Source of the DNA: Syntrophus aciditrophicus SB
GTDB lineage: Bacteria; Desulfobacterota; Syntrophia; Syntrophales; Syntrophaceae
Length of the DNA stretch: 64,000 nt
Reading direction: 5' to 3'
Assembly: GCF_000013405.1 (NCBI RefSeq)
Contig: NC_007759.1
Location: 62,001 to 126,000 of the forward strand
Part shown: positions 9,702-18,084 of the stretch, one piece after another
How positions within the stretch are numbered: position 1 is the first letter of the stretch
Layout: every line of letters begins with the position of its first letter
Notes under the pieces: model-generated
The model's database searches: none
What the model saw: the letters and a program-made list of their open reading frames with translations, nothing else
What the model was told of the DNA's origin: nothing
Made by a program: the position numbers and the translations under genes

Positions 9702-10034
9702 ATGTGCGTGTTGAATTCCGATCAACTGGAACCGGGGATGATACTGGCCGGACCGATCTTGATGAAAAACGGCATGGTCCTTTTCGGGAAGGGCACGGAA
9801 TTAACGGAAGCTTACATTGAGCGGATTCGCAGTATGACCTTGAAAGGCATCTCCATTGTGGAAAGGGCGCCGCTTTACGAGTCCCGGGAGCAGCTCCTGG
9901 AGAAGCTGGAGGCGCGGTTCCGGCCTGTCGGACAGCAGCCCTACATGAAGATGCTGAAGCGGCTGGTTGAAGAGCGCATCCTGGAGTGCGATGAGCAGGA
10001 AAAAAAAGAAGATTCCCGGGGAAAGAGCGAATAA
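9702..10034 (+). CDS. Small conserved protein resembling the N-terminal cap of HD-GYP proteins
   Basis: A 110-residue soluble protein. Residues 8-50 (DQLEPGMILAGPILMKNG, then KGTELTEAYIERIRS) match the short beta-rich segment often found before HD-GYP or HDOD domains, here as a separate gene. The C-terminal half is charged and probably helical. There are no catalytic residues I can name. The start ATG 9702 has AAGGAG at 9685-9690. The HDOD gene follows 17 bases later in the same direction, so the two products may work together as a split version of that architecture. Function is inferred from neighbours only. Confidence 0.65.
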   Translation: MCVLNSDQLEPGMILAGPILMKNGMVLFGKGTELTEAYIERIRSMTLKGISIVERAPLYESREQLLEKLEARFRPVGQQPYMKMLKRLVEERILECDEQEKKEDSRGKSE

Positions 10035-10051
10035 AATCGTGAGGATAAGCG

Positions 10052-10903
10052 GTGGTTCCGGTGCCGGATAATCCCACGGATATCCGTATCCTGCGCCACA
10101 GGATTGAAAAGATCGACATGCTGCCCACGATTTCCGGGGTTGTGAGGCGGCTCACAAAGGTTATCGGAAATCCGAAAACATCCCTGCATGAAATCAGCAG
10201 CTTCATCTCCAGCGATCCGGCGCTTACCAGCAGGATCCTGAAGATGGTCAATTCCGCCGTCTTCGGCTTTCCCGGAAGGATTTCATCCGTCACGCATGCA
10301 TTGACGCTTCTGGGACTGGACGCCGTCAGGAGCCTTCTGATGGGGGTGACCGTTCTGGAGCTCATGCAGACTGTGATGGTCGGTCTTCGGGAACATTCCG
10401 TCGGATGTGCAGTGGCGGCGCGGTCAATAGCGGAAATCAAAGGCTTGAAAAATCTGGAAGAAGTTTCCGTGGCCGGTCTGCTCCACGATATCGGCAAGGT
10501 GATTTTCCTTCTGGAATTTCCCAAAGATTATAGGACAGTTATGGAGGAGGCGGAGCAAAAGGAGATTCTGGTCATGGAAGCCGAGAAGGCCCGTTTTTCC
10601 GAAACCCACGCGGCCGCGGGCCAGTGGCTTGCCGAAAAATTATTCTTTCCCGGAAAGCTGACGGACATGATCGCCTTCCACCACAAGCCCGGCTTGGCGA
10701 GAAGCGCGCCCCTGGAGACGGCCATCGTTCATCTGGCGGACATCCTGGTGAGGGCCCTGGGGTTCGGTTATGCCGGCGATGCCTTCGTTCCCGCCGTTTC
10801 CCCCGTTGCCTTCGAACTGCTCGATCTCAAAGAACGGGATATCCGGGAGGTTCTGAAGAGCATCGAGAATGTGCGGGCATCGGGGGAAGACCTCTTCTGG
10901 TAA
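10052..10903 (+). CDS. HDOD domain signalling protein
   Basis: A 283-residue protein made of one HDOD domain: LPTISGVVRRLTKVI near residue 25, SDPALTSRILKMVNSA near 55, ISSVTHALTLLGLDAVRSLL near 80, and HDIGKV around residue 147, followed by ETHAAAGQWLAEKW-like and IAFHHKP segments. HDOD proteins are related to HD phosphohydrolases but usually lack part of the metal site; here both an HD pair and a later HH pair remain, so residual phosphodiesterase activity cannot be excluded. They often act in two-component or cyclic-di-GMP pathways. GTG start at 10052 with GAGGATAAG upstream. It is the last gene of the 7.4-10.9 kb signalling cluster. Confidence 0.88.
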   Translation: MVPVPDNPTDIRILRHRIEKIDMLPTISGVVRRLTKVIGNPKTSLHEISSFISSDPALTSRILKMVNSAVFGFPGRISSVTHALTLLGLDAVRSLLMGVTVLELMQTVMVGLREHSVGCAVAARSIAEIKGLKNLEEVSVAGLLHDIGKVIFLLEFPKDYRTVMEEAEQKEILVMEAEKARFSETHAAAGQWLAEKLFFPGKLTDMIAFHHKPGLARSAPLETAIVHLADILVRALGFGYAGDAFVPAVSPVAFELLDLKERDIREVLKSIENVRASGEDLFW

Positions 10904-11158
10904 ACCGGTGGTAAACCGGGAAACCGTTGTCATTGCCGGCCGGAATCCCGCCGCCGCCCTTTCTTCCTCCCTATTCTTTCCTAATTCTTTCCCTTCCGGT
11001 TTCCGGATTTCCAAGCGGGTTAAAATCGAGAAATAAACCCTGTCTGCACCCGGTTTCGGGGATGAAATGTGAACAGCAGGTCGTTCCGGCGTTGACGCGG
11101 GCGTCAGGATGGGTTATGCAGGAGCGAAAAATTTTTCGAACCGGACAGGAGTTGAAGA

Positions 11159-11992
11159 ATGATCGAATTTTTCAAAATGAGCGGAAGCGGCAATGACTTC
11201 ATCCTGATAGACAACCGGGAAGGGGCGCTGTCTTCCATCAAGAATATTCCGTCCTTCGTGGAGGCGATCTGCCGTCGGAAGGTTTCCGTCGGCGCCGATG
11301 GTGTGATCCTCGTCGAACGGTCGCCGCGGGCGGATTTCCAGTGGCGCTTTTTCAACGCCGACGGCAGCGAAGTGGAAATGTGCGGCAACGGCGGTCGCTG
11401 TGTCGCCCGCTTTGCCTATCTCAAAGGGATTGCCGGGGAGCGGATGTCCTTTGAAACCGTGGCCGGACTTATCGATGCCGAACTACGGGGAGACGATGTG
11501 AAATTGCGGCTGACCGAACCTTCGTCTCTGCAGGCGAACCAACCCATTCCCGTTGGAGACGAAATCCTGACGGTGGACAGCCTCAACACCGGCGTGCCCC
11601 ACGTCGTGGCCTTCGTCGAGGAGCTGGGCGGATTCGATGTTTTCCGTTACGGCCGGGCGTTGCGGTATGCCGAGGCTTTTCAGCCGGCGGGCACGAACGC
11701 CAACTTCGTGACCGTCACCAGCCTTCACAGCCTTTCCGTCCGGACCTATGAAAGGGGCGTGGAAGACGAAACCCTTGCCTGCGGCACAGGGTCGGTGGCT
11801 TCGGCCCTGGCGGCAGCGGCGCGGGGATTGGTGGAGTCACCGGTGGAGGTGACCGTGAGAAGCGGCGAAAGGCTCAAGATTCATTTTGAGCGGATCGACG
11901 GTGCGTTCAGGAACGTTTACATGGAAGGCCGGGTCCGGGTGATTTACGAGGGCCGGCTCTGGGAAGAGGCCTGGCAGGAGAACGGAAATTAA
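11159..11992 (+). CDS. dapF: Diaminopimelate epimerase
   Basis: A 277-residue cofactor-independent epimerase that converts LL- to meso-diaminopimelate for lysine and peptidoglycan synthesis. Both catalytic cysteines are in their signature motifs: MCGNGGRC near residue 76 and ACGTGSVA near residue 207. The N-terminus MIEFFKMSGSGNDF is typical. Length matches the family. The start ATG 11159 follows GGAGTTGAAG. It lies 21 bases upstream of the LL-diaminopimelate aminotransferase gene, which makes its substrate, so the two form a pathway operon. Confidence 0.96.
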   Translation: MIEFFKMSGSGNDFILIDNREGALSSIKNIPSFVEAICRRKVSVGADGVILVERSPRADFQWRFFNADGSEVEMCGNGGRCVARFAYLKGIAGERMSFETVAGLIDAELRGDDVKLRLTEPSSLQANQPIPVGDEILTVDSLNTGVPHVVAFVEELGGFDVFRYGRALRYAEAFQPAGTNANFVTVTSLHSLSVRTYERGVEDETLACGTGSVASALAAAARGLVESPVEVTVRSGERLKIHFERIDGAFRNVYMEGRVRVIYEGRLWEEAWQENGN

Positions 11993-12013
11993 ACGATTAA
12001 AGGAGAGAGAACG

Positions 12014-13180
12014 GTGCAGATTGCGGAGCGTTTAGGAAAAATTCCCCCTTACCTGTTCATGGAGTTGCGGAAAAAGATCAATAAGGCGAAGGCCGAGGGC
12101 GTGGACGTCATCAGTCTGGCCATCGGCGACCCGGTGGAACCTACGCCGGATTCCATAATCGAGGAACTCTGCCGCCAGGCGCACGTCCCCGAGAATCACC
12201 GGTATCCCACAGATGAGGAAAAAGGGATGCTGGCCTACCGGCAGGAGGTGGCCCGCTGGTACCGGGAGCGCTACGGCGTCACTCTCGATCCCGAAAAGGA
12301 AATCCTGGGGCTTATCGGTTCGAAGGAAGGATGCCATCACTTTGTGCTGGCCTGCATCAACCCCGGTGACATCGTTCTCATGACCGATCCGGGCTATCCG
12401 GCCTATCGTTCCAGCATTCTCATGGCCGGCGGAGAACCCTGGAATGTTCCGATTCTGCCCGAAAACGATTATCTTCCCGTTTTCGAAGACATCCCTTCCA
12501 ACATCCTGAAGCGGGCGCGGGGGATGTTCCTCAACTATCCCAACAACCCGACGGGGGCCTGCGCAACCCGGCCTTTCCTGGACCGGCTGGTGGCCTTCGC
12601 GAGGGAGACCGGAATCGCCGTCTGCTATGACAATCCTTATGGGGAGATGGTTTTTGAGGGGCAGGAACGTTTGAGCTTCCTGATGGCCGATGGGGCTAAG
12701 GAGGTCGGCGTGGAACTCAATTCCCTGTCCAAACCGTTCAACATGACGGGCTGGCGGATTGGGATGGCTTCGGGAAACCAGGAAATCCTTGCCGCCATGA
12801 GCAAGGTCAAGGAAAATACCGACTCGGGAATCTTCAATCCCATTCAGTACGCGGGAATTCACGCCCTCCGTCATGAGGGAGCTTCGATTGACCGGATGCG
12901 GGCGATCTATGCCAGGCGGCGGGCGCTGGTTCTGGAGACGCTCAAGAAGATCGGCATAAACTTCGAACCGCCCAAGGGCACCTTTTATCTCTGGGTGCCG
13001 GTTCCTGCGGGAATGACTTCCCTGGAGTTCACCAATCGACTTTTCGAGAAGACCGCGGTCGTCGTGGCTTCCGGTACGGCCTATGGCCAGTACGGCGAAG
13101 GCTTCATCCGCATCTCGCTGACCGTGCCCGATGACCGGCTGGCAGAGGCCATGGCCCGGATCGGGAAGGAGTTCGCCTGA
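12014..13180 (+). CDS. dapL: LL-diaminopimelate aminotransferase
   Basis: A 388-residue class I PLP aminotransferase. The opening RLGKIPPYLFMELRKK and SLAIGDPVEPTP segments are typical of DapL, YPNNPTGA binds the cofactor region, and the Schiff-base lysine is in SLSKPFNMTGWRIG. DapL converts tetrahydrodipicolinate directly to LL-diaminopimelate using glutamate, bypassing the succinylase or acetylase steps. Its neighbour dapF completes the route to meso-DAP, which supports DapL over a generic aspartate aminotransferase. GTG start at 12014 with AGGAGAGAG upstream. A strong hairpin follows at 13269. Confidence 0.93.
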   Translation: MQIAERLGKIPPYLFMELRKKINKAKAEGVDVISLAIGDPVEPTPDSIIEELCRQAHVPENHRYPTDEEKGMLAYRQEVARWYRERYGVTLDPEKEILGLIGSKEGCHHFVLACINPGDIVLMTDPGYPAYRSSILMAGGEPWNVPILPENDYLPVFEDIPSNILKRARGMFLNYPNNPTGACATRPFLDRLVAFARETGIAVCYDNPYGEMVFEGQERLSFLMADGAKEVGVELNSLSKPFNMTGWRIGMASGNQEILAAMSKVKENTDSGIFNPIQYAGIHALRHEGASIDRMRAIYARRRALVLETLKKIGINFEPPKGTFYLWVPVPAGMTSLEFTNRLFEKTAVVVASGTAYGQYGEGFIRISLTVPDDRLAEAMARIGKEFA

Positions 13181-13268
13181 TTGCGAGCAGTGATCCCTGC
13201 CCCTTCGGAAGGTTTGGTTCGACGTTTAATGTTCTCACCGTAATATTCCGACCTTGAACATTGAACGT

Positions 13269-13297
13269 AGCGCCCCCCGTCGAGGTGGCGCTTTGTT
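13269..13297 (+). terminator. Rho-independent terminator after dapL
   Basis: AGCGCC pairs with GGCGCT, with two more C-G pairs inside one mismatch and a 6-base loop, and the stem is followed by a short T-rich run (TTTGTT). Placement about 90 bases after the dapL stop fits transcription termination, although the T run is weak. Confidence 0.5.
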
Positions 13298-13298
13298 A

Positions 13299-13326
13299 GT
13301 GAGTAACTTGTTTTCGTGTTACTCAC
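13299..13326 (+). promoter_or_regulatory. Perfect 9-bp inverted repeat directly before the GTPase ribosome binding site
   Basis: GTGAGTAAC at 13299-13307 is the exact reverse complement of GTTACTCAC at 13318-13326, with a 10-base spacer. The right arm ends one base before the AAGGAGG ribosome binding site of the YchF-like GTPase (13328-13334). It could be an operator or an RNA hairpin that tunes translation. It is distinct from the terminator just upstream. Confidence 0.45.
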
Positions 13327-13342
13327 AAAGGAGGAATCAGCA

Positions 13343-14374
13343 ATGGAAATCGGGATTCTGGGTCTTCCCCAGAGTGGAAAAAGCACCCTTTTCGAAATCA
13401 TGACAGGCGTCCGCAGCTGCGATGTTCATGGGGAACAGTGTGTCCGCGGACAGGCCTCCGTTCCCGACAGACGGTTTGACCGGCTTGTGGAAATCTATAA
13501 ACCCCTTCGGGCCGTGCCTGCCCGGGTTCCCTTTACGGATGTGAACGCCGCGGGTGAAAAGGCGTGGGAAACGGTTCGCCAGGCGCTCAGCGGCGCCGAA
13601 GGCCTGCTCCATGTGGTGGACTGCTTTTCGGACAGATCGATTTCGGCCATGGTGAATCGCTGCCGGCAACTGGATGACGAACTGATCCTCTCCGATCTGG
13701 TGGTGGTGGAGAACCGCCGCGAGCGGCTCTTGAAGGTGGCCAAAAAAAACCTGAAGCCGCCTGAATCTCTCCATGTGGAGCTGATGCCGCGCCTGCAGGA
13801 GCAGCTCGAAAGCGGGAGGCCCTTGCGGGAACTGAATCTGACGGTTGAGGAACGCCATGCTCTGTCCAGTTTTTCTTTCTGGACGCTGAGACCGGAACTG
13901 GTTGTCCTTAATGTGGCTGAAGATGGTTTCCCGACCGTGGAAGCCTTTCAGACGGAAGCCGGGCTGGTGGAGCCGGTGATGGGGATCTGCTGCGAGCTGG
14001 AAGCGGAAGTGGCCTCTCTTCCCACTGAGGAGCAGCAGGAATTCCTGGCGGCCCTGGGCATGGAAGAACCTGCTTTCGGACGGGTGATCCGCGCCGCCTT
14101 TTCTCTCCTCGGGCGGATATCCTACTTTACCGTGGGAGAGGACGAGGTGAAGGCCTGGGTCATTCCGGAAGGGACAAAGGCCCCACGCGCAGCCGCGGCC
14201 ATTCACAAGGATTTTGAAAGGGGTTTCATCAAAGCCGAAGTGGTAGCTTATGATGATTTCATCGCCTGCGGCGGCTCTCACGCCAAAGCCAAGGCGGCGG
14301 GGAAGGTCCGCCTGGAAGGCAAGGATTATATCGTGCGGGACGGCGACATCATCACCTTCCGATTCAACGTCTGA
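13343..14374 (+). CDS. YchF/OLA1-like GTPase, G domain degenerate
   Basis: A 343-residue relative of the Obg-family ATPase YchF. The C-terminal half is well conserved: a YFTVGEDEVKAWVIPEGTKAPRAA block, then the TGS-like end FIKAEVVAYDDF ... GKDYIVRDGDIITFRFNV (parts quoted). The N-terminal P-loop reads GLPQSGKST instead of the family's GLPNVGKST, and the family's VDIAGLVKGA switch II segment is replaced by TDVNAAGEKA, so the G3 Asp-x-x-Gly motif is lost; NVAED keeps the NxxE nucleotide contact. It may bind but not hydrolyse nucleotide. A TTG-started frame extends to 13316, but AAAGGAGG fits ATG 13343. A second, canonical YchF would be expected elsewhere in the genome. Confidence 0.8.
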   Translation: MEIGILGLPQSGKSTLFEIMTGVRSCDVHGEQCVRGQASVPDRRFDRLVEIYKPLRAVPARVPFTDVNAAGEKAWETVRQALSGAEGLLHVVDCFSDRSISAMVNRCRQLDDELILSDLVVVENRRERLLKVAKKNLKPPESLHVELMPRLQEQLESGRPLRELNLTVEERHALSSFSFWTLRPELVVLNVAEDGFPTVEAFQTEAGLVEPVMGICCELEAEVASLPTEEQQEFLAALGMEEPAFGRVIRAAFSLLGRISYFTVGEDEVKAWVIPEGTKAPRAAAAIHKDFERGFIKAEVVAYDDFIACGGSHAKAKAAGKVRLEGKDYIVRDGDIITFRFNV

Positions 14375-14451
14375 TCTTTCTTTTTCCCTTACAGGCAAGA
14401 CGAAGAGCAGACGGCCTATCATCCAAATTCTTATTGCAGAGGTTCATAATT

Positions 14452-16059
14452 ATGAAAATCAAATTTTTAGGCGCGGCGAGAACGGTGACAGGGTCCTGTT
14501 ATATTCTGGAAACGCAGGGGCATCGCTTTGCGATTGACTGCGGCATGCATCAGGGAAATGAGGAGATCGAGAAGCGGAACTGGAATGTGGAGCTTTATGA
14601 GCCTGAAAAGATTGAGTTTTTTCTGATTACCCATGCCCATATCGATCATACCGGTCTTCTGCCCCGCCTTGTTCAGAAAGGGTTTCGGGGGCCGATTTAT
14701 GCGACGCAACCGACCGTGGATCTGCTGAGGATTCTCCTGCTGGATTCCGCCCATATCCAGGAAATGGAAGCCCAGTGGAAAAGCCGGAAGCGCCTGCGCT
14801 TCGGAGAGAAACGCGTGGGGCCGCTTTATACACAGCGGGATGCCGAAGCGGTTTTTCCGATGTTGAAAAGCGTTTCCTATGACAAACCCTTTGAACCCTT
14901 CCCGGGGCTTAAGGTGAACTTCATGGATGCGGGGCATATCCTGGGCTCTTCATTTCTGGAACTCTGGCTGAAGGAAAACGGCGTTCCTGCAAAACTTGTT
15001 TTTTCCGGGGATATCGGTCGACCAGCCCAGTTGCTCATGGACGATCCCGGGATTATCGCCGAGGCGGACTATCTCTTTCTCGAATCCACCTACGGCAACC
15101 GGAATCACAAGAATGAGCAGGACAGCCTGAACGAGCTGGCCGAGGCCATCGCCTACAGCTATGAATGCAGGCAGAAGATGGTGATTCCCGCATTTGCCGT
15201 CGAACGGACGCAGGAGATGATGTACTGTCTCTATCTGCTGTCCAAAAAGGGACAGCTGCCTAAGGACATGCCCATTTACCTGGACAGCCCCCTGGCGATC
15301 CAGGCTACGGAAATCTTCCGCCGCCATGCCACCTTTCTGGATGATGAAACACAGGCACTGATCCTGAAGGGAGAAAACCCCCTGCGCCTCCCCCAGCTCC
15401 GTTGTACGCAGACCACGGAGGAATCCATCGCCATCAACCAGACCGAGGGGCCGGCCATCATCATCTCCGCCAGTGGAATGGCCAACGCCGGTCGGATTCG
15501 CCATCATCTCCGCCATAATCTGTGGCGTGAAGGCGCCAGCATCGTCTTTGTGGGTTTTCAGGCCGAGGGAACCACAGGACGAAAGATTATCGACGGTGCG
15601 AAAAGAGTCCGCATCCTGAATGAAAATGTGGCCGTCAAGGCCCGGATTTTCACAATCGGCGGTTTTTCGGCGCATGCCGGGCAGAGCCAGCTTCTCGAAT
15701 GGCTCAGTCATTTTAAAAATCATGGGCTGGAGGTTTTTCTGGTTCACGGTGAATATTCCGCTCAGCAGGTTCTGGCGGACCGCATCCGGGAACGGTTCGG
15801 CTACAAGGTGATTATTCCGGAATATCTGGAAGAAACGTTCCTGAAGATCGGCGAGGAAATCAAAAGAGTGGAATTCCCGGAAAAGGCGGCGCCGAAGATC
15901 GACTGGGCCTATCTGATCGGCGATCTGGAAGCCCGGATGGAGCAATTGCGCCAGAGACAGCCGCAGCTGGAGTCCAAATCCTGGGTGCAGCAGACCGAAT
16001 TTCGCGATCGGATTCTGGAGCTTAACCGGGATCTGATGGAAACCATTTCGGAAATCTGA
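14452..16059 (+). CDS. MBL-fold beta-CASP RNA-processing family metallohydrolase
   Basis: About 535 residues with an MBL domain carrying ITHAHIDHTG (HxHxDH), MDAGHILGS and FSGDIGR, an inserted beta-CASP domain (about residues 200-400) with LESTYGNR and IPAFAVERTQE, then SASGMANAGR and the closing FSAHAG and LVHGE motifs. This is the layout of CPSF73/YsH1-like bacterial proteins, which act as endo- or exoribonucleases; the bacterial clade is little studied. The C-terminus adds an amphipathic extension of about 70 residues. ATG 14452 is preferred over a TTG at 14434. It converges with the TonB-like gene, with 19 bases between the two stops. Confidence 0.87.
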   Translation: MKIKFLGAARTVTGSCYILETQGHRFAIDCGMHQGNEEIEKRNWNVELYEPEKIEFFLITHAHIDHTGLLPRLVQKGFRGPIYATQPTVDLLRILLLDSAHIQEMEAQWKSRKRLRFGEKRVGPLYTQRDAEAVFPMLKSVSYDKPFEPFPGLKVNFMDAGHILGSSFLELWLKENGVPAKLVFSGDIGRPAQLLMDDPGIIAEADYLFLESTYGNRNHKNEQDSLNELAEAIAYSYECRQKMVIPAFAVERTQEMMYCLYLLSKKGQLPKDMPIYLDSPLAIQATEIFRRHATFLDDETQALILKGENPLRLPQLRCTQTTEESIAINQTEGPAIIISASGMANAGRIRHHLRHNLWREGASIVFVGFQAEGTTGRKIIDGAKRVRILNENVAVKARIFTIGGFSAHAGQSQLLEWLSHFKNHGLEVFLVHGEYSAQQVLADRIRERFGYKVIIPEYLEETFLKIGEEIKRVEFPEKAAPKIDWAYLIGDLEARMEQLRQRQPQLESKSWVQQTEFRDRILELNRDLMETISEI

Positions 16060-16078
16060 TGGGGCGGTGCAGGGGAAA

Positions 16079-16651
16079 TTACCGGACCAGACGGTATTCG
16101 AAAGTCGCAACGACATTCAGCCGGGAAAGCTGAAAAACGTCGGGCAGAGGTGCATAGCGGGGTTTTCTGACCGCCCTCAGAGTGGCTTCATCCAGCAGAG
16201 GGAAGCCCGATGACCGGATGATGGCTGTATCCAGAAGCTCTCCCGTCTTCGCGAGGGAAAACCGGATGACCGTGATGCCCTGTTCTTTCCGGGCGGAAGC
16301 CTTTTCGGGATAAATCCAGGAGCTTTCGATTTTTTCTCTGACTGCCTTCAAGTAAGGCCGGTAGCGCGATTCACTGCTGTTCAGGTCCACCGTCGCTTCG
16401 CGAATCTTTCCGCCGGCGAAGCTCTGTACCTTCTTTGCCGGCGGATGAGCCGGTCGAGCCTGCGGCGGTGGTGCTGCAGGGGGAAGGGATTTGCCCTCGA
16501 CGCCGGCAGACATCTCCCTGAGATCGAGGGTCATCACCCGCGCTGGGCGTCTGTTCCCCTGCCATTCGATCAGACCGGTCAGGGAGAGGACGGCAAGATG
16601 AATGACCAGAGAAATCATGACGGAATAAATGAGGATTTTGTTTGCCGGCAT
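16079..16651 (-). CDS. TonB-like energy transducer protein
   Basis: About 190 residues: an N-terminal membrane anchor (ILIYSVMISLVIHLAVLSL), a Pro/Ala-rich periplasmic linker around residues 55-80 (PPAAPPPQARPAHPPAKK), and a C-terminal TonB domain with RYRPYLKAVREKIESSW, YPEKA and a closing EYRLVR strand. TonB transmits proton-motive energy from an ExbBD complex to outer-membrane receptors; no exbBD or receptor gene is nearby, so the partner is unknown. The frame opens with GTG at 16663, but GAAAGG fits the ATG at 16651 better. It is divergent from tadA. Confidence 0.82.
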   Translation of the reverse strand: MPANKILIYSVMISLVIHLAVLSLTGLIEWQGNRRPARVMTLDLREMSAGVEGKSLPPAAPPPQARPAHPPAKKVQSFAGGKIREATVDLNSSESRYRPYLKAVREKIESSWIYPEKASARKEQGITVIRFSLAKTGELLDTAIIRSSGFPLLDEATLRAVRKPRYAPLPDVFQLSRLNVVATFEYRLVR

Positions 16652-16719
16652 CGGTCGCTTCACCTTTCATTGGCCGGGAAGCATAGAATAAGAACTTTTT
16701 AAAATCAACAGGTGGTTCA

Positions 16720-17283
16720 GTGGATACGGAAAACGGTTCTGCAGAGTCAGACAGAAATCCGGGTTTCCCATCAGGGGCATCGGAAACGGAAAGAGACCAT
16801 GATGAGCGATGGATGCGCCTTGCCCTCGAAGAAGCCCGCCTGGCGGCGTCAGAGGGAGAGGTTCCGATCGGGGCGGTGATTGTCCGGGAAAACGAGGTGA
16901 TCGCCAGAAGCCACAATATGCCGGTTGACCGTCATGATCCCACGGCCCATGCGGAGATTCTGGCCATCCGGGAAGCCGCGGAAAAAATGAAAAATTACCG
17001 CCTGACGGGAATGACCCTCTACGTGACGCTTGAACCGTGCATCATGTGTGCGGGGGCGATTCTTCAGGCCCGCCTGAAAAGGCTGGTTTATGGAACCGGC
17101 GACCCAAAGGGCGGTGCGGTGGATTCCCTTTACCGGTTGCTTCAGGACAGCAGACTGAATCATTTCGTGGAGGTTACAGGGGGCGTTCTGCAGGCATCCT
17201 GCGCGGAAATTTTAAGTGGATTTTTCCGGGAAAAGAGGGTAACATCCCCTCTCTTAAAATCAGAAGGACAGGTAAAGTCTTGA
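16720..17283 (+). CDS. tadA: tRNA-specific adenosine deaminase
   Basis: A 187-residue cytidine-deaminase-fold enzyme that makes inosine at the wobble position of tRNA-Arg(ACG). The zinc and proton-transfer site is visible as HAEILA, and PCIMC gives the two Cys ligands. A GEVPIGAVIV segment and the KGGAVDSLY segment are typical of TadA. The N-terminus has about 28 extra polar residues before the usual start (DHDERWMRLALEEA), so an internal start at the ATG near 16801 is possible; the GTG at 16720 has AGGTGG only a few bases away. The tRNA-Ser and SRP RNA genes follow directly. Confidence 0.92.
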   Translation: MDTENGSAESDRNPGFPSGASETERDHDERWMRLALEEARLAASEGEVPIGAVIVRENEVIARSHNMPVDRHDPTAHAEILAIREAAEKMKNYRLTGMTLYVTLEPCIMCAGAILQARLKRLVYGTGDPKGGAVDSLYRLLQDSRLNHFVEVTGGVLQASCAEILSGFFREKRVTSPLLKSEGQVKS

Positions 17284-17289
17284 TTTTGC

Positions 17290-17383
17290 GGAGAGGTACC
17301 GAAGTGGTCGTAACGGGATCGACTCGAAATCGATTTGGGGGCCAAAAGCTCTCACGGGGGTTCGAATCCCCCTCTCTCCGCCA
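17290..17383 (+). tRNA. tRNA-Ser (anticodon CGA), CCA encoded
   Basis: A class II tRNA: acceptor strands GGAGAGG and TCTCTCC with discriminator G, anticodon stem ATCGA/TCGAT around loop CTCGAAA giving anticodon CGA, a long variable arm, and a T arm with GGTTCGAATCC. CCA is encoded at 17381-17383. Confidence 0.95.
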
Positions 17384-17385
17384 GT

Positions 17386-17403
17386 TATTGCTTCGGGAAG
17401 CAA
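17386..17403 (+). other. Hairpin just after tRNA-Ser(CGA)
   Basis: ATTGCTT and AAGCAAT pair around a CGGG loop right behind the tRNA. There is no T run, so it may be a processing or stabilising hairpin rather than a terminator. Confidence 0.35.
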
Positions 17404-17589
17404 TCCAAATCCGGATTCGGAATGAGGTGCAAGGCACCGGCGCAGAGTGTGCTGCGATACGGAATTGGAAGCGGACTCCCGCCGGGGAAGGCCGCATCCT
17501 GCCCTTGAACGGTTTTTAAAAATCGTTGGTGTTTTTTCTCTTTTTCTGTTAGGGAGTTCCCGTCATTTTTCGGCAGGCCGTTTCTTTAA

Positions 17590-17683
<94 letters not shown>

Positions 17684-17760
17684 GTCCCTGTTATTTTCCC
17701 GAAAGCGGTCAACCGGCTGCCGCGGAAGCGGCTTTCCTGACGGGATTCCTTTTTGATACG

Positions 17761-17862
17761 GATAGCCGGGCCCCGTGCAACGACGGCGTGTGAACCCCGC
17801 CAGGTCCGGAAGGAAGCAGCGGTAGCAATGTCCGGCGTGTGCTGCGGATCAGCCTGGCTATC
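17761..17862 (+). ncRNA. ffs: Signal recognition particle RNA (bacterial 4.5S type)
   Basis: The conserved SRP domain IV core is plain: AGGTCCGGAAGGAAGCAGC on one side and AATGTCCGGCGTGTGCTGCGG-type sequence on the other, containing the GGAA tetraloop and the symmetric and asymmetric loops that bind Ffh. The ends GATAGCCGGGC and GCCTGGCTATC pair almost perfectly (one G-T), which defines a roughly 102-base RNA; a TTTT run follows. Its position just upstream of dnaX is a common bacterial arrangement. Confidence 0.95.
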
Positions 17863-18084
17863 TTTTGTCCGTTATGGTGGCAGGTCGTAAATTCTCAGGT
17901 CTAAGTGCGCCATCCGGCGTGAAATCGTCCAGCCCCTTGATCGTGGTTTCTCTGAGCATCTTCGCACTTCCAGCGTCATCATGATGTTTCAGACCGGGAA
18001 GCTCCCTCTTCCGATTCTGATCTTACCCGTTTTTCGGAGAGGGGAAGATGGAATTGTCTGCCGTTTTTTTCCCCAGGAGCCCTT

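Noticed and set aside
17508-17540. Terminator between the two tRNA-Ser genes
   Set aside because: AACGGTTTTTAAAAATCGTT is a palindrome with no loop, so it cannot form a normal terminator hairpin, although T-rich sequence follows.
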